A stretch of 43,763 nucleotides of DNA from Pseudomonadota bacterium (GTDB lineage: Bacteria > Pseudomonadota > Gammaproteobacteria > Burkholderiales > Thiobacillaceae): NCBI GenBank assembly GCA_021847835.1, contig JAJZPR010000020.1, positions 1 through 43,763 on the forward strand, read 5' to 3'. Position numbers and translations under genes: made by a program. How positions within the stretch are numbered: position 1 is the first letter of the stretch; each line of letters starts with the position of its first letter. The notes beneath the pieces were generated by a model. That model was not told where the DNA came from. It did not search any database and saw only the letters and a program-made list of their open reading frames with translations. This document shows, in pieces, positions 12,895 to 20,973 of the stretch.

Positions 12895-15066
12895 ATGTCT
12901 GTGCGCAACACCCCCTGGCTGACACGCGTGTTTCCGTTCCTGTCATGGTTCCCCATGACACGCGAAACCCTGCGCGCGGACCTGCTTGCGGGCATCACCG
13001 TCACCCTCATCCTGGTGCCGCAAAGCATGGCCTATGCCCAGCTGGCCGGCCTGCCGGTGGTGTACGGGCTTTATGCCGCATTCCTGCCGGTGATCGTTGC
13101 CTCGCTGTGGGGCTCGCTGCGCCAATTGCACACCGGCCCCACCGCGATGCTCTCGCTGTTGTCGGCAGCGGCGGTGATTCCCTACGCCGCCGCGGGCAGC
13201 GAAACCTTCATCGCGCTCTCCATCATGCTCGCATTGATGGTAGGGGTGCTGCGCCTGGTCCTTGGCCTGTTCCGGCTGGGGCTGGTGGTCAACTTTCTGT
13301 CGCACCCCGTGGTTGTCGGGTTCACCAATGCCGCAGCGCTGATCATCGGGCTGTCGCAACTCAACAAGCTGCTGAGCGTGCCCATGCCGCGCAGCGACTT
13401 TTTTCTTGCCGACTTGTGGGTGGTAGTGCGGCAATTGGGCGATGCGCACTGGCCGACCCTGCTGTTCGCACTTGCCGCATTCGGCATCATTTACGGCGTG
13501 CAGCGCCTGGCCCCGCGCGCGCCGGGCGTGCTGCTGGCCATCATCGCCACCACGCTGGCCAGTTACGCCATCGGCTTCGAGCACACGGCGAATACCGAGC
13601 TGAGCACGATCCGGGACGAGCCTCTGCGCGCGCAGATTGCGCGCTTTGGCGCGATCAAGGATGAAATCGAATCCGCCACCCGGGCGCTGGCTGCAATGCA
13701 GGCCGACCTGATACAGGCCAGGGACGGCGGTGAATCCTCCCTCATCAGACAAATAGAGCTGAAAGCCGGCATCGAGCGCCACCAGGCCACGCTGAAGGCG
13801 CTGCGCGAGCAAATGGCTCAACTGAGCGTGCAACTGCGTCAGGCGGATTTGAGACTGGAAATCACGCCAGCAGGCACGGCAGTCTACCGCATTCCCGGCC
13901 AGGCTCGGCAGGGAGAGCTGCCGGACGACAGGCACTGGCGCTTCAATGGCATCAATGGCACCCAGGTCCAGCTCACCGGCGGCGGCGAAGTCGTCGGCGC
14001 CATTCCCGGCGAACTGCCCGGCTTCAGGGTTCCGCACGTCGACTGGCAACTGGTGCTGCCCCTGCTGCCGGCGGCGCTGATCATGGCCCTGCTGGGGTTC
14101 ATGGAAGCAACCTCCATTTCCAAGGCCATCAGCGCCAAGACCGGCCAGCGCGTCGACACCAACCGTGAACTGGTTGGGCAGGGGCTGGCCAATATCGTCG
14201 GCAGTTTCTTCCAGTCCTATGTAGTGAGCGGCTCTTTTTCACGCTCCGCGGTCGCCGCGCGGGAGGGCGCCAGAACCGGGCTTTTCGCGATTGTCAGTGC
14301 CCTGGGGGTCATGGGGGTGATCCTGTTCCTCACGCCGCTGCTCTACCACCTGCCGCAGGCGGTGCTCGCCGTGATCATCATGTTCGCGGTATTCGGCCTG
14401 GTGCGGTTGCGGCCGCTGCTGCATGCATGGAAGGTCAATCGGGCCGACGCCCTGATCGGCATCGCAACCTTTGTCGGCACGCTGGCCCTGGCTCCCGCCC
14501 TGGCTGACGGCATCCTGATCGGCGTGGGACTGACGGTGGTGTTGTACCTGCTGCGCAACATGCGTCCGCGTGCGGAAATCCTCGGGCGGCATCCAGACGG
14601 GGTGCTGGGCGGCATGGACACCCATCACCTGCCGCCGATCGGCGAGAACTTCATCGTGTTGCGTTTCGACGGCTCGCTCAACTTCGTGAACGTGGCTTAT
14701 TTCGAAAACGCCATCCTGCAAGCGCTGGAGCGCTTCCCGGCAGCCAAGGCGCTGCTGGTCATCGGCAACGGCATCAACGATATCGACGCCTCGGGCGAAG
14801 AGCAAGTGCGCAGCCTCGCCCTCCAGCTGAAGGCCAGGGGCGTCGACCTGTATTTCAGCAGCATGAAGCAGCAGGTGCGCGCGATATTCGAACGGGGCGG
14901 CCTGGCCGAAGTGATTCCGGAAGACCACTTGTTCAAGACCAAAGAAAGCGCCTTGAGAACGCTGCTCGCGCGCTACGACGGACGCGCCCCCGGCGAAGCG
15001 AGTCAACGGGCAGGAGGTGCCGCCGGGGCAGCCCCGCCACGGCCGCGCTTGACGGGAAGCTACTGA
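12895..15066 (+). CDS. SulP-family anion transporter with coiled-coil insertion and STAS domain
   Basis: A 723-residue SulP (SLC26) inner-membrane transporter. The front half carries the family signature VPQSMAYAQLAGLPVVYGLY (residues 41-60) and LHTGPTAMLSLL. Residues about 229-365 form an insertion between transmembrane helices, much of it a predicted coiled coil (242-322), where ordinary SulPs have a short loop. The second half (PLLPAALIMALLGFMEATSI, TGQRVDTNRELVGQG) is canonical. A C-terminal STAS domain spans about 575-690, and the tail is Pro/Gly/Ala-rich. It starts 51 bases after mcdB, so bicarbonate import is a reasonable guess, but sulfate cannot be excluded. It overlaps the next SulP tail to tail by seven bases. 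Confidence 0.88.
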   Translation: MSVRNTPWLTRVFPFLSWFPMTRETLRADLLAGITVTLILVPQSMAYAQLAGLPVVYGLYAAFLPVIVASLWGSLRQLHTGPTAMLSLLSAAAVIPYAAAGSETFIALSIMLALMVGVLRLVLGLFRLGLVVNFLSHPVVVGFTNAAALIIGLSQLNKLLSVPMPRSDFFLADLWVVVRQLGDAHWPTLLFALAAFGIIYGVQRLAPRAPGVLLAIIATTLASYAIGFEHTANTELSTIRDEPLRAQIARFGAIKDEIESATRALAAMQADLIQARDGGESSLIRQIELKAGIERHQATLKALREQMAQLSVQLRQADLRLEITPAGTAVYRIPGQARQGELPDDRHWRFNGINGTQVQLTGGGEVVGAIPGELPGFRVPHVDWQLVLPLLPAALIMALLGFMEATSISKAISAKTGQRVDTNRELVGQGLANIVGSFFQSYVVSGSFSRSAVAAREGARTGLFAIVSALGVMGVILFLTPLLYHLPQAVLAVIIMFAVFGLVRLRPLLHAWKVNRADALIGIATFVGTLALAPALADGILIGVGLTVVLYLLRNMRPRAEILGRHPDGVLGGMDTHHLPPIGENFIVLRFDGSLNFVNVAYFENAILQALERFPAAKALLVIGNGINDIDASGEEQVRSLALQLKARGVDLYFSSMKQQVRAIFERGGLAEVIPEDHLFKTKESALRTLLARYDGRAPGEASQRAGGAAGAAPPRPRLTGSY

Positions 15067-16709
15067 GGATCCTGGCGATTGCCGGTGAATTCCGAGATCT
15101 GTTCCAGAATATCCACGAGCGTGACCGTCGCATCCGCCTGATTTGTCTGCGCCAGCAATCCGAAGTTGGCCAGCTTCTCGTTGATGCCGGGATTGGCCTC
15201 GCACAGCAGCACCCTCACCCCGCGCCGCTGGAAGTGGCGCGTCAGGTCCGCCAGCGCCTGCATGGCGGTCGCATCTGCCATCGGTACCTGGCCCAGGCGC
15301 AGGATCAGCACGCGTGTCTGGTCATGCAAGCCGGCGAGGGTGCGCTCGAAGGTGGCGGCGGCGCCAAAGAACAGCGGGCCGTCAATGGAATAAATCTGCA
15401 CGCCCGGCGGCACGCCCACCGGGCAGACACTCGCCAGCGATTCCGGGCTGGCGCCTTCGATCTTCACCGTCTCGCTCATGCGCTTCATGAACAGCAGCGC
15501 GGCGAGCAGCACGCCGACGTTGACCGCGATCACCAGGTCGGCAAACACCGTGAGCAGGAAGGTGATGAGCAGCAGCGCCTTGTCATTGGCCGGCGCGTGA
15601 CGCAGCAGGTCGATGAAGTGGCGCGCTTCGCTCATGTTCCACGCCACCACGAACAGGATCGCGGCCAGCGCGGCGAGCGGGATGTGCGCCGCCAGCGGCG
15701 CCAGCGCGACGATGATGGCAAGCAGCAAGAGCGCATGCACCACGCCGGCAAGCGGGCTGTCGCCGCCGTTGCGGATGTTGGTCGCGGTGCGCGCGATCGC
15801 GCCGGTGGCGGCGATGCCGCCGAAAAAGGGCGTGGCGATGTTGGCAATGCCCTGGCCGACCAGCTCCTGGTTGGGATCGTGGCGCGTGCCGGCCATGCCG
15901 TCGGCCACCACTGCGCACAGCAGCGATTCGATCGCGCCCAGCATGGCGATGGTGAAGGCCGGCCCGAGCAGTTCCAGCACGCGGGCAAAGCTCACCTGCG
16001 GCAGGCGCGGTTCCGGCAGCCCCGCCGGAATGCCGCCGAATGCGCTGCCGATGGTGGCCACGCCCTCGAACTGGAAATAGGCATGCAGCACGGTAACGGC
16101 GAGCATGGCGATGAGCGGGCCGGGCACGCGCCGGGTGACGCGCGGCGCGATCACAACGATGGCAAGCGCGGCCAGGGCAAGCAGCGCGGTCGGCAGGTGC
16201 AGGCCCGGCAGCGCTTCGACCAGGACGACGAATTTCTCGTGGAAATGCTGTCCGGCATCGGCAGGATGCAGGCCGAAGAAATCCTTCCACTGTCCCACGA
16301 AAATGATGACGGCGATGCCCGCAGTAAAGCCGGTGATGACCGGCGTGGGAATGAAGCGAATGATGCCACCCAGCCTCACCAGCCCCATCGCCAGCAAAAT
16401 CAGGCCGGCCATGAGCGTGGCGATCTGCAGGCCATCGATGCCGTATTTTGCGGTGATGCCGGCGAGGATGACGATGAAGGCGCCAGTGGGGCCGCTGATG
16501 GAAACCCTGGAACTGCCGAACAACGCAGCAAGAATGCCGGCGACGATGCCGGTGTAAATGCCCTGCTCGGGCCGCGCGCCGCTGGCGATGGCGAAGGCCA
16601 TGGCCAGCGGCAGGGCCACCACGCCGACCACCAGGCCGGCGCCGATGTTGCGCGCGACGTGGCGCCGCTGGAACAAGCCGGCCCGGTATGCTTCAAGCGC
16701 AGCGATCAT
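15060..16709 (-). CDS. SulP-family anion/bicarbonate transporter with STAS domain
   Basis: A 549-residue SulP protein with about twelve helices: VVALPLAMAFAIASGARPEQ near residue 30, SISGPTGAFIVILAG near 70 and DPNQELVGQGIANI near 285. A STAS domain follows from about 430 (QIYSIDGPLFFGAA). It resembles BicA/DauA-type SulPs that move bicarbonate or dicarboxylates. The gene is immediately downstream of a gamma-carbonic anhydrase on the same strand (six-base gap), so bicarbonate is the favoured substrate by context. It is convergent with the coiled-coil SulP. Confidence 0.88.
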   Translation of the reverse strand: MIAALEAYRAGLFQRRHVARNIGAGLVVGVVALPLAMAFAIASGARPEQGIYTGIVAGILAALFGSSRVSISGPTGAFIVILAGITAKYGIDGLQIATLMAGLILLAMGLVRLGGIIRFIPTPVITGFTAGIAVIIFVGQWKDFFGLHPADAGQHFHEKFVVLVEALPGLHLPTALLALAALAIVVIAPRVTRRVPGPLIAMLAVTVLHAYFQFEGVATIGSAFGGIPAGLPEPRLPQVSFARVLELLGPAFTIAMLGAIESLLCAVVADGMAGTRHDPNQELVGQGIANIATPFFGGIAATGAIARTATNIRNGGDSPLAGVVHALLLLAIIVALAPLAAHIPLAALAAILFVVAWNMSEARHFIDLLRHAPANDKALLLITFLLTVFADLVIAVNVGVLLAALLFMKRMSETVKIEGASPESLASVCPVGVPPGVQIYSIDGPLFFGAAATFERTLAGLHDQTRVLILRLGQVPMADATAMQALADLTRHFQRRGVRVLLCEANPGINEKLANFGLLAQTNQADATVTLVDILEQISEFTGNRQDPQ

Positions 16710-16715
16710 GCAGGA

Positions 16716-17276
16716 TCAAAATTCGTTGCGGATGCGCTTGTAGCCCTTGACCAGCTCGTTGTTGGCCTGCGCCACGCTTTCCGAAAACCCGCTGACATCC
16801 GGGGTGACGCGCTCGACGCCAGCGAGTTCATCGTCGGAGTGGATGTTGGCCGTGGAGGGAATATAGAAACCAGGCGGCACCGTGCAGCCTTCCACCACGG
16901 AGTTGTGGCGGATCACCGAGCCATCGCCCACCGTGCAGTTGAACAACACGGAATTGAAACCCACGAACACGTTGTTGCCGACCTTGCAGGGGCCATGCAC
17001 GATGGAGCGGTGCGCAATCGAACTGCCCTGTCCGATGTTCACGCCGCCGCCGGCCTTGCAATGAATGACCACGCCGTCCTGGATATTGGAATTGGCGCCG
17101 ATGACGATGGGCTCCATGTCGCCGTTGTCGTCCACCTCGTCGGCGCGAATGACCGCATAAGGCCCGATGAAGACGTTTTCCTCGACGATGATCTTGCCGC
17201 ACAGGATGGCGGTGGGATCGACGAAAGCGGTGTCATGCACCTCGGGCAAATGCCCGGACGGATTTCTGCGAATCAT
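16716..17276 (-). CDS. Gamma-class carbonic anhydrase (Cam/CcmM-like left-handed beta-helix)
   Basis: A 186-residue hexapeptide-repeat protein. Zinc ligands are His72 (VVIHCK), His89 and His94 (SIAHRSIVHG). Arg44-Ala-Asp46-Glu47 and Gln66 match the Arg59/Asp61/Glu62/Gln75 set of the archaeal enzyme Cam, and an insertion (VDDNGDME) sits at the acidic-loop position. This is closer to active Cam/CcmM than to YrdA. The helical C-terminal tail (NNELVKGYKRIRNEF) is also typical. It is the first gene of a two-gene unit with SulP, suggesting interconversion of CO2 and bicarbonate at the transporter. Activity is inferred. Confidence 0.88.
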   Translation of the reverse strand: MIRRNPSGHLPEVHDTAFVDPTAILCGKIIVEENVFIGPYAVIRADEVDDNGDMEPIVIGANSNIQDGVVIHCKAGGGVNIGQGSSIAHRSIVHGPCKVGNNVFVGFNSVLFNCTVGDGSVIRHNSVVEGCTVPPGFYIPSTANIHSDDELAGVERVTPDVSGFSESVAQANNELVKGYKRIRNEF

Positions 17277-17302
17277 GATGGGCTCTCAATCAACGGCGGA
17301 TG

Positions 17303-17333
17303 AACAAAGGGCCGGCGCTTGCGCACCGGCCCC
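17303..17333 (-). terminator. Rho-independent terminator after the TSUP permease gene
   Basis: GGGCCGG (17309-17315) pairs with CCGGCCC (17326-17332), with further pairing toward the loop. On the minus strand the stem is followed by TTTGTT. It lies 32 bases beyond the stop of the gene ending at 17365 and before the gamma-carbonic anhydrase start, separating the two transcription units. Confidence 0.6.
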
Positions 17334-17364
17334 AGATGATACCACTGCGCCTTGCGCCGGGAGC

Positions 17365-18447
17365 TTACTCGGTCACGCCGACGATATCGGTATGCGGCTT
17401 GTGCTGCCGCTTGTGCTCGCGAATGCCCTTGAACAGCGCATGCAGCACCGTCCAGGCGCCCACGATCAGAGCCAGCGCCAGCACGCCGTCGCCGGTCCAC
17501 TTGAGCACCTGCACGGTGGATGCGGGCAGCGGCTCCATCACGCCCAGCGTGCCGAGGTAGCCGGGAATGTAGAAGAAGCGCGAGAACAGCACGGTCAGCA
17601 TGATTACCGCCATGGTGAACTTGACCTGGTAGTCCTTCACGTAAGTGGTGCCGATGGCGCCGACCTGGATGCCGAACAGCGACCCCAGCAGGATCAGCAT
17701 GGCCAGACGGATGTCCACCACGCCTTCGAGTCCGTAGAAGATGGTGCCGCCCAGGCCCATGATGAAGGCGATGACGAGCTCCGTCGCGGTGGCCATGATG
17801 GCCGGCACGCCCAGGATGTAGATCATCGCCGGCACGCCGATGAAGCCGCCCACCGCGATGGCGGATGCCAGGAAGCCAGTGGCGAAGCCGATGGGGACCA
17901 GAAACAGCACGGATATTTCCGCCTGCGCGCCCTTGGAGTAGATCATGGTACCCGGGATCTTCACCGACTGCACCCAGCGCGCCAGCCTGGTCAACTGGAT
18001 GGTTTCGGGCGCGTCATCGCCCATCGCCCTGAGCTTGCGGTAGTCCCTGAAGACGAATCCGCCGACAATGGCCAGCGTGACGATGAACATCACCGACACG
18101 TACAGGTCGGTGCCCACGGCGCCGAAGGCGTTCTTGATGTCGGTCATCACGTGCTTGCCGAACAGCACGCCGGCTTCCGCGAACAAGCCGAGCACCAGGC
18201 CCAGTTTCACATCGACCTGGCCGTACTTGTTGCGCTTGACCGCGCCCACCAGGGCCTTGGGAAACTTGTGGCAGATGTTGGAGGCCACCGCGACGATGCC
18301 GGGCGCACCCAGCGTCATCATGGCAGGCGTCAGCACGAAGGCGCCGCCCGAGCCGATGAAGCCGGAGACCATGCCGCCCACGAAACCGACCAAGATCAGC
18401 AGGATCGCGGTGGTCGGAGTAATGTCGATAAAGTTGATGAGTTCCAT
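17365..18447 (-). CDS. TSUP (TauE/SafE) family permease
   Basis: A 360-residue membrane protein with the two-fold TSUP pattern: ILLILVGFVGGMVSGFIGSG near residue 18 and FATGFLASAIAVGGFIGVPA near 205, about nine helices in all. TSUP proteins move sulfite, sulfoacetate, thiosulfate or related anions; in a sulfur oxidiser, sulfite or sulfate export would fit. A cytoplasmic loop at about 130-170 separates the halves. A 108-residue membrane protein precedes it by 18 bases on the same strand, and the pair forms an operon. The substrate cannot be read from the sequence. Confidence 0.86.
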   Translation of the reverse strand: MELINFIDITPTTAILLILVGFVGGMVSGFIGSGGAFVLTPAMMTLGAPGIVAVASNICHKFPKALVGAVKRNKYGQVDVKLGLVLGLFAEAGVLFGKHVMTDIKNAFGAVGTDLYVSVMFIVTLAIVGGFVFRDYRKLRAMGDDAPETIQLTRLARWVQSVKIPGTMIYSKGAQAEISVLFLVPIGFATGFLASAIAVGGFIGVPAMIYILGVPAIMATATELVIAFIMGLGGTIFYGLEGVVDIRLAMLILLGSLFGIQVGAIGTTYVKDYQVKFTMAVIMLTVLFSRFFYIPGYLGTLGVMEPLPASTVQVLKWTGDGVLALALIVGAWTVLHALFKGIREHKRQHKPHTDIVGVTE

Positions 18448-18465
18448 GACTTGTTCCGGGTATCC

Positions 18466-18792
18466 TTATTTCTTGGCCTTGAGGCCGATCACATCCCAGA
18501 ACACGCCGGTGAAGATGCCATGGGTGTAGGAAAGCGCGAATGCCAGCGCGATCGGTGCGAACACATACCACCAGGTGCCTTCGATAAACGTGCCCCCTTG
18601 GGCAGCGCAGACTTCCGCCGTGGCCTTGTTGTAATACACGGTCTTGACGCCCTCCTGGACCACGCAGGCATCCAGCGTGGTGTGGGCAAGGCGAATGAAA
18701 TCGCCGGCATATTTGAACAGCCCCCAGTAGAGCACGGCAGTGATGCCGCCCCACAGCAGGGCCTTGCCTAGACTGGCCTGACTCGTAGCCAT
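18466..18792 (-). CDS. Small two-helix membrane protein paired with the TSUP permease
   Basis: A 108-residue protein I do not recognise. Two hydrophobic helices (about 10-28 and 75-95) flank a soluble loop with two cysteines (ACVVQEGV and AEVCAAQGG) that could form a disulfide in the periplasm. The start MATSQASLGK at 18792 has AGGGAG upstream; an extension to 19065 would run through the promoter region and into the divergent gene, and is rejected. Its position 18 bases upstream of the permease suggests an accessory subunit. Confidence 0.75.
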   Translation of the reverse strand: MATSQASLGKALLWGGITAVLYWGLFKYAGDFIRLAHTTLDACVVQEGVKTVYYNKATAEVCAAQGGTFIEGTWWYVFAPIALAFALSYTHGIFTGVFWDVIGLKAKK

Positions 18793-18867
18793 TTGTTTCT
18801 CCCTAATATGACTTTGATGACCGAATTTTCTGAAAACCGCTTGCAACCCGGAACCGGGCGCCGGAAT

Positions 18868-18884
18868 TTGACGAAATTTTAACA
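18868..18884 (+). promoter_or_regulatory. Candidate response-regulator direct repeat before the two-component operon
   Basis: TTGACG (18868-18873) and TTAACA (18879-18884) are spaced 11 bases start to start, the spacing used by OmpR-family dimers. The same TTGACG word with the same period recurs three times before the SulP gene downstream of the sensor gene. Autoregulation is inferred. Confidence 0.4.
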
Positions 18885-18909
18885 TCAAGCAGGCTAAACT
18901 GGCTTTTTC

Positions 18910-19635
18910 ATGACAAAACTCAGGCCTTTCTTGATGGAATTTCCGTCTTCCCTTCACATTCTGGTCATCGAGGACAACCCCGACCTGGCGGCCAACGTCT
19001 GCGATTTCCTCGAAGCCAAGGGCCACATCGTCGACGCCGCCGGCGACGGCATCACCGGCCTGCATCTAGCCGTCACCAAGAACTACGACGCCATCGTGCT
19101 GGACATCATCCTGCCCGGCATGGACGGGCTGACCCTGTGCAAGAAATTTCGCGAGGAGGCCAAACGCTGCACCCCGGTGCTCATGCTGACGGCGCGCGAC
19201 GCGCTGGACGACCGCGTGGCCGGCCTGGAATGCGGAGCGGACGACTACGTGCTAAAGCCATTCGCGCTGCGCGAGCTGGAAGCCCGGCTCAAGGCATTGG
19301 TGCGCCGCACAAAAGGCGGCATGACCGCGAGCATCCTGCGTGTCGCGGATCTGGAATTAGACCCGGCCCTGGTCAGGCTGCACCGCGGCGACCGCAGCAT
19401 CAGCCTGCCGCCCATTCCGCTCAAGCTGCTGGAAACCTTGATGCGCGCCTCGCCCCGCGTGGTCAGGCGCGAAGAACTGGAGCGCGCGGTGTGGGGCGAC
19501 GCCCCCCCCGATTCCGACGCACTGCGCTCGCACATGCACGTGCTGCGCGCCGCGGTGGACGGCCCGGGCGAGCCCGCGCTGATCCATACCCTGCGCGGCA
19601 TCGGCTATCGCCTGGCAGCACCCGATGCGCTTTAG
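18910..19635 (+). CDS. OmpR/PhoB-family response regulator
   Basis: A 241-residue regulator. The receiver domain (about 15-128) has the acidic pair Glu21-Asp22, phospho-acceptor Asp65 (VLDIILPG), Thr in MLTARD and Lys in YVLKPF. A winged-helix domain (about 140-238) ends RGIGYRLAAPDAL. A second in-frame ATG at 18934 (MEFPSS) could be the true start, because the receiver begins only at LHILVIED. The 3' end overlaps the sensor kinase by 11 bases. It is divergent from the TSUP operon and upstream of a SulP gene it may control. Confidence 0.9.
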   Translation: MTKLRPFLMEFPSSLHILVIEDNPDLAANVCDFLEAKGHIVDAAGDGITGLHLAVTKNYDAIVLDIILPGMDGLTLCKKFREEAKRCTPVLMLTARDALDDRVAGLECGADDYVLKPFALRELEARLKALVRRTKGGMTASILRVADLELDPALVRLHRGDRSISLPPIPLKLLETLMRASPRVVRREELERAVWGDAPPDSDALRSHMHVLRAAVDGPGEPALIHTLRGIGYRLAAPDAL

Positions 19636-20890
19636 CCGCAGCCTGCGCTTTCGCGTCGCCACCGCCTTCGCGGCCATCGGCGGCATCATCAGCCTGCTCA
19701 TGGCCATCGGTTTGCATGTGGGCGTGCACGATGCCGGCCAGCGCCTGATCGACGAAACGCTGAAGGCGGAAATGCAAGACTACTTGTCGCGCCGCAGCCG
19801 CAACCCGCATTCGCTGCCGCCCGCCACTGCCACCCTGCTCGGCTATATCCAGCCGGCTGATGAAAGCGAGCCCGGCCCGCCGCAAGCCATTGTCGGGCTG
19901 ACAGCGGGCCTGCACGAAATCCGCCTGGGCGATGTGTTCTATCGCGTCGCCGTGGCCGAGCGCGCAGGCAAGCGCTACTTCCTGCTCTACAACGAAACCC
20001 TGTTCCGCGAAAAACAGGCGAACCTGATTTTCTACCTGGCGGTGTTCGTCGGCCTGATGGCCCTGTTCTCGGGCGGTCTGGCCTTGTGGCTGGCAGAGCG
20101 CGTGATCGAGCCGGTCAAGGAACTGGCGCGGCGTGTGCACGAGGTGCAGCCGGATTCCCATCCCGAACGGCTCGCCGAGGACTTTCCGCATGACGAGGTC
20201 GGGGAACTGGCGCAAACCTTCGAACAGAGCCTCAACCGCCTGGCTGATTTCATCGACCGCGAGCGCGCCTTCACTGCCGACGTCTCGCACGAATTGCGCA
20301 CGCCGATCGCAGTAATCCGCGGCGCGGCCGAAGTGCTGCTCGCCGACGAGACCCGCCCGGAGAAGGACCGCCGACGACTGCAACGCATCGAGCGCGGCGC
20401 GGCCGACATGGCCGACCTCTCCACCGCGCTTTTGGCCATGGCGCGCGAGCGCGACGATGAGCGGCGCGCGCCGGCCGATCTCGCCGCGCTCATCGAGGAA
20501 TCGAGGGACAAGCACCAGCACCTGCTGGGCAGCCGCCCCGTCGAAGTCAGCCTGGAAATCGGCGCGCGCCCGCACATCGCCGCCGACCCCAACCTGCTTG
20601 CCATCGTCATCAACAACCTGCTGCGCAACAGTTTCACCTACACCGAGCGCGGCAGCATCCGCATCCGCCTCGACGAAAACAGCCTTAGTGTTGCCGATAC
20701 CGGCCTCGGCATCCCGCGCGAGGCCCTCGACAAGGTGTTCCAGCGCCTCTACAAGGGCGGCCACAGCCAGGGCGCCGGCATCGGACTGTCGCTGGTTAAA
20801 AAGATTTGCGACCGCTACGGCTGGTCGATCGCGCTGGACAGCGAAGAAGGGCAGGGAACGCGCGCCGTATTGCGGTTTCAGCCGGCTTGA
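19625..20890 (+). CDS. Membrane sensor histidine kinase
   Basis: A 421-residue kinase. It has an N-terminal transmembrane helix (about 10-32), a periplasmic sensing domain of about 100 residues, and a second helix (about 134-156). A HAMP-like linker follows, then the HisKA box DVSHELRTP with His222, and an HATPase domain with NNLLRNSFTYT, DTGLGIP and GAGIGLSLVKK. It overlaps the response regulator gene by 11 bases. The short periplasmic domain shows no family I can name, so the stimulus is unknown. The downstream SulP suggests an anion or inorganic-carbon signal. Confidence 0.9.
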   Translation: MRFSRSLRFRVATAFAAIGGIISLLMAIGLHVGVHDAGQRLIDETLKAEMQDYLSRRSRNPHSLPPATATLLGYIQPADESEPGPPQAIVGLTAGLHEIRLGDVFYRVAVAERAGKRYFLLYNETLFREKQANLIFYLAVFVGLMALFSGGLALWLAERVIEPVKELARRVHEVQPDSHPERLAEDFPHDEVGELAQTFEQSLNRLADFIDRERAFTADVSHELRTPIAVIRGAAEVLLADETRPEKDRRRLQRIERGAADMADLSTALLAMARERDDERRAPADLAALIEESRDKHQHLLGSRPVEVSLEIGARPHIAADPNLLAIVINNLLRNSFTYTERGSIRIRLDENSLSVADTGLGIPREALDKVFQRLYKGGHSQGAGIGLSLVKKICDRYGWSIALDSEEGQGTRAVLRFQPA

Positions 20891-20914
20891 CGTTTTCTTG
20901 ACGATGGCTTGATG
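20887..20914 (+). promoter_or_regulatory. Three 11-base-spaced direct repeats upstream of the third SulP gene
   Basis: TTGACG at 20887, TTGACG at 20898 and TTGATG at 20909 repeat with an exact 11-base period, beginning at the stop codon of the kinase gene and ending 59 bases before the SulP ATG. OmpR-family regulators bind such arrays. The shared word with the site before the regulator gene points to the adjacent regulator. Confidence 0.45.
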
Positions 20915-20973
20915 CTGCTCCGACGGTGGCTGGGTTATACCTTAAAAGTTGATTGCCAACCCAGTTATCTACA

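Noticed and set aside
12895-15066. Coiled-coil SulP as a gene fusion caused by sequencing error
   Set aside because: The frame is continuous, both membrane halves are complete and in order, and the insertion has coherent coding composition.
15234-17303. 689-codon plus-strand frame opposite SulP and gamma-CA
   Set aside because: Low-complexity Asp/Gly/Arg/His composition and no domain; it spans two genuine minus-strand genes.
17167-18771. 534-codon plus-strand frame opposite the TSUP operon
   Set aside because: His/Asp/Gln-rich shadow of the permease and its small partner.
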